From assembly GCF_963966145.1 (NCBI RefSeq), contig NC_091052.1, positions 20,212,001 through 20,276,000 of the forward strand: DNA of 64,000 bases. The letters run 5' to 3'. This document shows, piece by piece, positions 58,261-64,000 of this stretch. The notes under the pieces were generated by a model. The model worked only from the letters and a program-made list of their open reading frames with translations, did not search any database and was not told the origin of the DNA. Position 1 is the first letter of the stretch; each line of letters opens with the position of its first letter. The translations under genes and the position numbers were made by a program. The stretch is from Tenebrio molitor. Its lineage: Eukaryota > Arthropoda > Insecta > Coleoptera > Tenebrionidae.

Positions 58261-59467
58261 CATAGTTAAACAGGTAAACAATTAAAAACTAATCTATAAA
58301 CCGGTCCGATCTGACAAATTGACAATGCAACAGTGCCAACAATACATTTTCGATACGTTCTCGAGAATAATCAAAATATTTTCGTAGGTTTTTGTTTATC
58401 GCTCAAATATTTTCATATTCGTGTTTTAAATAAATATTTTGGACCGAGTTCAGAATATTGTAAATATGTAAAAATTCAACGGTTGTTCGTAAAAATATTT
58501 TTTGACGCTCTTTTAAATTATGTGAAAAATATGTGACGTGTTATTTTTAAATAACGCCGCTCAGAAATTCTACAAAAATTGTTTATTATATCCAACTTTG
58601 TGATGGACAGTTGGAATTCGATTTCAGTGCTGAACTAGCAGAAAATTGTTCGTGATTATTAGTTTTCATGTCGGATATCTTAAGGTACGTCTGAAATTAC
58701 GTTGATTAAAACAGTAGCAGTTTTTGTGTTGTAAAATTAAATTTAATTAACAAAAAAAAGGTAATATAGTTTGCTATCATTATTGTAATGTAGAGCAAAT
58801 TTTAACTAGAATAATTTCATGCTTACAACTTGTCGATTTTGCATTTTCAGGCATTGTTTTTTTGTTAACACCTTTAATTTAAATACTCTATTTATTTTGT
58901 TTTTATTTTTTAAAATTTGTGGTACAACGAGGAACCTATAACAAATACATATTGGATTTCTTATTTTAAAAAGTTGCAGCAGCACGACAGCACATTTATG
59001 TATTAATTTATCAATGTAGCCTCTTTTTCAAAAATAAGGTATACATTTTTATAAATGAATGTGATCGCAAATAGAGGGTATCTATAAATGATTGTGGAGT
59101 CAAGCTAGCTTTGGGAAAAATATTATTGTGCCGCTTTTTGAAGCAGATGCCCAATTTTAATTTATTATTAACTGTCACTCCTGACATTAATGGTGTTTTA
59201 TTCATACTTTTCAATCCAGTTTTCGTTCCTTATATTCGTTTTATCACAGTTAATAAACACCAAAAATCTGTATTTTTCAATACAAATTGCAAATACGTCC
59301 AGTTTTACAGCTAAACAGACTAGCAAAATTTGTGAGGGTAGGATTTAGCCAACAACCTAACCTAAAATGTGACATTCAGAATTTGCCAAATTTACTCTAT
59401 CTATAAAGCACATTCAAAATTTGATAAGTTTTCATAACAAGCTGGACCAGACAATAATTCATAGATA

Positions 59468-59680
59468 TAGCTTGTCCAGCGAGGGATTGGTTGGCATAAA
59501 AATCACTAAATTCTACCCAGAGAAAGTACTACCTAGCGTAAATTATTTATTCATTTTCCTTCAAGCAGTAGTATTTTTTGCTCTGGAATTATGCTGTAAT
59601 TAATGTATTCTAGTGCATTTTCTAGTATTGGGTTACAAGTCCACAATTTAAAATCTCCCAATTTCTCGCTGGACGAAGTA
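59468..59680. mobile_element. MITE, 213 bp
   Basis: GCTTGTCCAGCGAG...ATTGG pairs with CCAATTTCTCGCTGGACGAAG, with TA at both edges. A second short hairpin (59438-59485, GCTGGAC...GTCCAGC) overlaps the left end. Confidence 0.65.
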
Positions 59681-60705
59681 TACCTGCATATAAAATCTGT
59701 CAATATCTAACTAATATACAGACAATATACTACGAAAGTTGGAGTCACTTTTCCACATTTGCCCAAAACATGGAACTACAAAAAAAAAAATGAAATGGAA
59801 TTGCTGGTAACGTTGTTTTTTTACACAACTACGCTTTCAAAAAATGTAGCTAAATGTTGGTTGTAGCCGATTAGGAATCTCCAGCTCAATTTCACTCATA
59901 ATATCATCGATAATAATCATACCACTAGTTATATTATAGCCGATAATACCATTTTATGATACTTATTCGTCGCTCAATATTGAAATTCATAATTTTAAAT
60001 TGACAGTGATATTGATAATTGATAAAATAGTGACAATTGCACGAAATATTTAATTCGATGTTGCCATTTAATTACAAAGTCTTGACCAAAGAACAAGAGG
60101 TTACTTCGCACTGGCGTACATTTTATAAAATATGATATACAAGGGTGTATTTTTAAAATTTAAAATTTTACCTACGAGGTTGTGGGCCAACGTAGAAGAC
60201 TAAAAGCAATTTTAAAAAATTGTAGTTCAAAAATGAAATGTTATTTTATTTTTTGACATAGAATTTTTTTAATATTTTTTCCACTTCTACATGAAGCCTA
60301 GTAGCTCGTGATTAAAATTTTGCCGCATATTTCAGGGACACCTGTATATTTATTTATTTATTTTTTATTTTTTTCTGGTGTCATTTTACACGATTTTTGA
60401 TGTATTACCTAAGAACTTGAAAGTGCAATTTCTGTCGTAAACAGTAATCTTTTAATGATTGAAAACTGGTGGGAAACCACTTGTGGACATTCAATATTGA
60501 AATATTTTGAAATTTGTTCGTAATATTGTTACGGAATTCGCATATTGCTGGAGAATGTTCCGAAGTTAACTTTTCAAAATGCAGGTGTTAGTTTAGATCT
60601 AACCACTTTCATGTTCAACCACAATTTTTGTTTTCTGCTCAATTTGAATCCTAATTAATATGAAACTTTAGGTGTATTTTTAATAGTTATTTAACAAACT
60701 AGTTT

Positions 60706-60802
60706 GTTAATGAAGGCGATTAATAATCGAAACTGTTTAAAGCACGAACGAGTGTAGCGAGTGAGTGCCTTTAATAGTTGAGATTATTAATAGCTCATTA
60801 AC
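60706..60802. repeat. Hairpin with GAGTGTAGCGAGTGAG tip
   Basis: GTTAATGA.GGCGATTAATAATC pairs with GATTATTAATAGCTCATTAAC, with an inner GCAC...GTGC stem. Confidence 0.8.
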
Positions 60803-60844
60803 TAATAGTTATTTATTATACAAGAGAGATAAATGAATGTTTTT

Positions 60845-61215
60845 TGTTCGACACTGTCAGAATTTGAGAATTTTCTCCTGTATGAACGGATTTTGATAAA
60901 TGTCACAACTTGTCAAAACGAAACGTCAAGCTAATTTTAAAGATTTTAAGCGAATTGGAGCCTGTAAGGGGCTCGTTAAAAAAAAAACGTTGTATTCAAT
61001 TCGTTTCGTGTGTAAATTGGACTTTTTTTGGCATGAGTGGGCCAGTTTAAAGTCACTCACACTGGTGATGATGACACTTTTTTGCAAATCAGATAATTGC
61101 GACATTTCAGAAGTTACACACGACTCTAATATGTCGTTTCACTCGCGTTTTTAAATGGTCCACTCGTGCCAAAAAAGGCCCAATTTACGCACGAACTCAT
61201 TAAATAAACTACTAT
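60845..61215. repeat. Dispersed repeat R1, copy e (most complete)
   Basis: Starts TTGTTCGACACTGTCAGAAT and ends CATTAAATAAACTACTATT. Contains an internal inverted pair (AAATTGGACTTTTTTTGGCA / TGCCAAAAAAGGCCCAATTT) and the uninterrupted site used to date the MITE in copy b. Confidence 0.85.
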
Positions 61216-61339
61216 TATTAGAGAAAAAACACCTTTTAAAATTACATACATACATATACATACTGATACGCGAGTTCTGATGGGACACCGTGCATGTATA
61301 TTTTGCTTCAAGTTTTGCCGCTGAAATGCGCTTGCAAAC

Positions 61340-61602
61340 GCAAACATAGCAAATATAGTTCAATTATTTCGTCACACTACATATTTAAATGTTTAGCCTT
61401 TGAAACCTTAGGCCCTTGGTGCAAAGAAACCATCGATTTCATTAATGTCATCGGAAACCGACTTAGCGCGGAGTCAGGCGATTCAAAATCAAAGAAATTT
61501 CTTTTTGAGAGGATTTCCCTTGCCATTCAACGTGGAAACGCTGCAAGCATTCGGGGCACTTTTCCAGATTCCGCATTATTATCGGAAATTTTTGCATTGT
61601 AA
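61340..61602 (+). pseudogene. C-terminal fragment of a transposable-element polyprotein
   Basis: The reading SHYIFKCLAFETLGPWCKET, then IDFINVIGNRLSAESGDSKS and FLFERISLAIQRGNAASIRG, ends TFPDSALLSEIFAL and stop. The LGPW...IGxRL...SGDxRS...FLFxRISxAIQRGNAAS pattern is a tail I recognise from reverse-transcriptase-bearing elements of many animals. The class is uncertain. No catalytic domain is present upstream. Confidence 0.5.
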
Positions 61603-61649
61603 ATCAAAAATGTTATGTAATTTTCACCAATTTATTTAATATTAATCTT

Positions 61650-63077
61650 AAATTTTTACACCTGTCTTGATAATTAATTTATTAGAATTAATTAAAACCA
61701 AAAATGTATCTTGAGTTTCCCTAATACTGGTTTAATCATAATTAAATTAACTTATTTAAATAACACCCAAAATATAGGTAGGTTAAGAAATACCCAGAAA
61801 ATGTTTGTTGAAAATTTTAGTAAGCGACTAGGAAACCTTCTCCGTAAAATTTAAGGCAGAAGCAACTAAAGCAGCTTACAAACCGGATATGTAGCTTCGT
61901 AATAAAACCAAGAAAACCACTGGTACTGTTCATATTTTTCATTAATGTTGTAAATGGCGAAGAATTAATTTCACAGGTATTTAAAGAGAGGGAATGTAAT
62001 TAAATGACCATCACATGGAATTAATAGCCTCAAACGCTTACAAAAACCAAGTTTTCATCAACATCATAATGTAATTTTGATTAAGTCGGAGCGTTTCGTA
62101 CACAAGAAAATATTTGCGGCGTGAAAATCAATTTGAATTTTATATACGAGAAAAGCGGATGACAGCCATCTAACTCGCAAACTCAGATCCTGTTTTATTT
62201 TTACAAAACCATTTTCTATCGAAAATATAAAATTAAAATAAACATTGATTTTTTGCCAGACCTAAATTTATTAATTGACGACTTCCTACATTTATTTGAG
62301 GATTAAATAATCCACTTAATATATTTCTGGCATCCTTTGATACGTCAGCATTGTGATAATTTATGGATCTTCTTGTATATTGTTTTAGTCTAATATTAAA
62401 TACCAGCTACTTACAAAGTGAAGTAACTTGTTACTCGTTTAAATGTAATACTAATACGACGGTTTCGTGAAAAAATGCAAGTGACGGATTTACAATCGTA
62501 AATTAAAATAACGACGAAGAAAATGCGATTTTATCGTCGCGATTTGGCTTGTTTGTGAACCAAGGGATAATTAAATTTTATTTTCCGTTTCCACTCTTGG
62601 TTGATTTTAACTCAGAATCTAACTTAAACGACAATGTAATCAAGAAAACGATTTCATCAGAACATGGTGCTTGATACCTAAGCTTATTAGGATAACTTTC
62701 AATTTAAATCTTTATTTAATACTTTGTATTTTTAGGTTACATCGGATGCAACATAATTATTTCAGAGTAAAAATAATAATAGTAATAAGTTACCAGTAAA
62801 TGTCATGAAGTCTTGTAACAGATTTTCACCTTGACTGATAAAGAGATAATAGACCCGCAAGCTACAAAAACCTTAAGCTCCGTTTAATTGAATTGTTTTG
62901 AGATCGATATTTAATCTCTGAGAGATGATTTCTTAATGTGCTATTAGATGCTGAAATTTAGCTCGTATGAAAAACTAACGAAAATTCGTGAATTTATTTC
63001 ACAAGTTTTTAAATTAATTGTGGGAAATCTGTTGCGAAATGATTTACTGTTAATTGGTTAATTTTTTAGACGATATT
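61650..63077. other. Intergenic, nothing recognised
   Basis: AT-rich, no coding, repeat or RNA signal that I can support. Confidence 0.45.
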
Positions 63078-63214
63078 GGGGCGTATTCTGTAATTTTTAA
63101 AGGGGCGTTAAAATTTTAGCGTCGTTTAAAGTTTCAAGCCCTGATTGGTCATTGCTATGACAACTTAATTTAACGCCCTTTAAAATTTAGGGGAGCAGTT
63201 ACAGAATACGCTCC
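63078..63214. mobile_element. MITE with Harbinger-like ends
   Basis: GGGGCGTATTCTGTAATTTT... and inverted GGAGCGTATTCTGTAA, with an inner AGGGGCGTTAAAATTTTAGCG / GTTAA..TAACGCCCTTTAAA pairing. The TATTCTGTAA core equals the termini of the Harbinger element at 21445-24718. Confidence 0.75.
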
Positions 63215-63726
63215 TTAATCTTTTAACCGCGTAAATTTAACCAATTTACGGTCAAATTCCCTCAAACACCAGACTGTACCACCCTAAAACCTCTAGTTTC
63301 GGAACAGCTCAATTGTAAAATCTTCCTCGATCAGATTTGAGGTTATGCAAATTGTTTTTCTGTCTGCATTTCTTCACATAATCTAATGATAGCTAATTTT
63401 TTTCGTTGTGGTAGGGACCGTCTAGATCCCTGCTTTCGGAAACACATTTTACTTTTATTTTAAATTTAAAACTAATTGAGGCTTCAGTAGCGCAAGCGCC
63501 TTCACTTCAAAATGGCTGACATATAAGTGACATTTTAAGTTGCCAACCTAAGAACCATCAAATAACTAGTGGCTCATACGAACATGATAACATTCTGATA
63601 ATTGTAAAAAAAATTAAATCAGTTAAACTAAACCGTAATAATGTTAATATTTCTTCAAGCAAAAAAATTAGAGCAGGAATTTTGTCTTCTTTATTATTTC
63701 ACAATGGGCCATGTGTGAAAAAATTA

Positions 63727-63967
63727 TACAGTTGGTTGCAAAAAAAAAACGGAACTATCAGAATAAAATTGACACATTTTTACAATTATTCCATGGTATG
63801 AAACCTTCTTACGAGAGATAGGTTAGAATTAGGGTCAAAATTCAATGACATTTTTAAAAATTATTTGATAGGTATTGTCAAGTAGGCAATTAATTGACAA
63901 ATGGTCAAAACCAAGTTAACATTAGAAAAAAATTCTTTTCCCGTTTTTTTTTTTGCAACCAACTGTA
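63727..63967. mobile_element. MITE family B, copy
   Basis: TACAGTTGGTTGCAAAAAAA and complement, flanked by TA, 241 bp. Related ends at 15169 and 6661. Confidence 0.8.
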
Positions 63968-64000
63968 GATAATAAAGACAAAATCGGTACTAATATACAG

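Noticed and set aside
1..64000. CRISPR array, prokaryotic operons or riboswitches
   Set aside because: No regularly spaced direct repeats, and gene structure with spliceosomal introns shows eukaryotic nuclear DNA.

Overview
The window is AT-rich eukaryotic nuclear DNA from an insect. The support is short 47-67 bp introns alongside kilobase introns, an insect-type Apaf-1/Dark gene, and a dense load of Tc1/mariner, PIF/Harbinger and non-LTR elements. A beetle is a reasonable guess from the repeat style, but nothing here proves the order or species.

I find two host genes that can be followed from start to stop, placed tail to tail. On the plus strand, 11177-19950 is a complete Apaf-1/Dark apoptosome gene. 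It has 11 coding exons and 1284 residues: CARD, NB-ARC ATPase, winged helix, then a long WD40 region. On the minus strand, 34172-20996 is a complete DRC5/TCTE1 gene. It has 4 coding exons and 476 residues, and encodes a leucine-rich-repeat subunit of the axonemal nexin-dynein regulatory complex. The two stop codons are about 1 kb apart. I see no functional link between the genes.

Region by region: 1-11 kb is intergenic, with several terminal-inverted-repeat elements, a tRNA-derived SINE, a decayed coding tandem repeat (7.7-8.6 kb) and a 754 bp palindrome just upstream of Dark. Dark intron 7 (3.3 kb) is largely a cluster of five MITEs. The last intron of DRC5 (10.0 kb) holds a dead PIF/Harbinger transposon with a nested 1.33 kb foldback and a nested MITE. 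It also holds a damaged non-LTR retrotransposon with its own nested MITE, and several hairpins. From 34 kb to the end I find no convincing host gene. That stretch is a graveyard of transposon pieces: an RTE-like LINE, a copia-type gag, a Tc1 DD34E transposase, mariner-type fragments and LINE tails. Among them lie many TA-flanked MITEs, two dispersed repeat families (called R1 and R2 here) and a GC-rich block at 41.6-44.8 kb that I could not identify.

The most unusual signals are structural. A set of otherwise different hairpins share a GC-rich tip resembling CTACGC/GCGTAG. Two MITE copies have arms that differ between copies yet still pair within each copy. One locus at 50.5 kb has interleaved inverted repeats in the order A-B-A'-B'. 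A MITE insertion at 38.1 kb can be verified inside the window because another copy of the host repeat carries the empty site.
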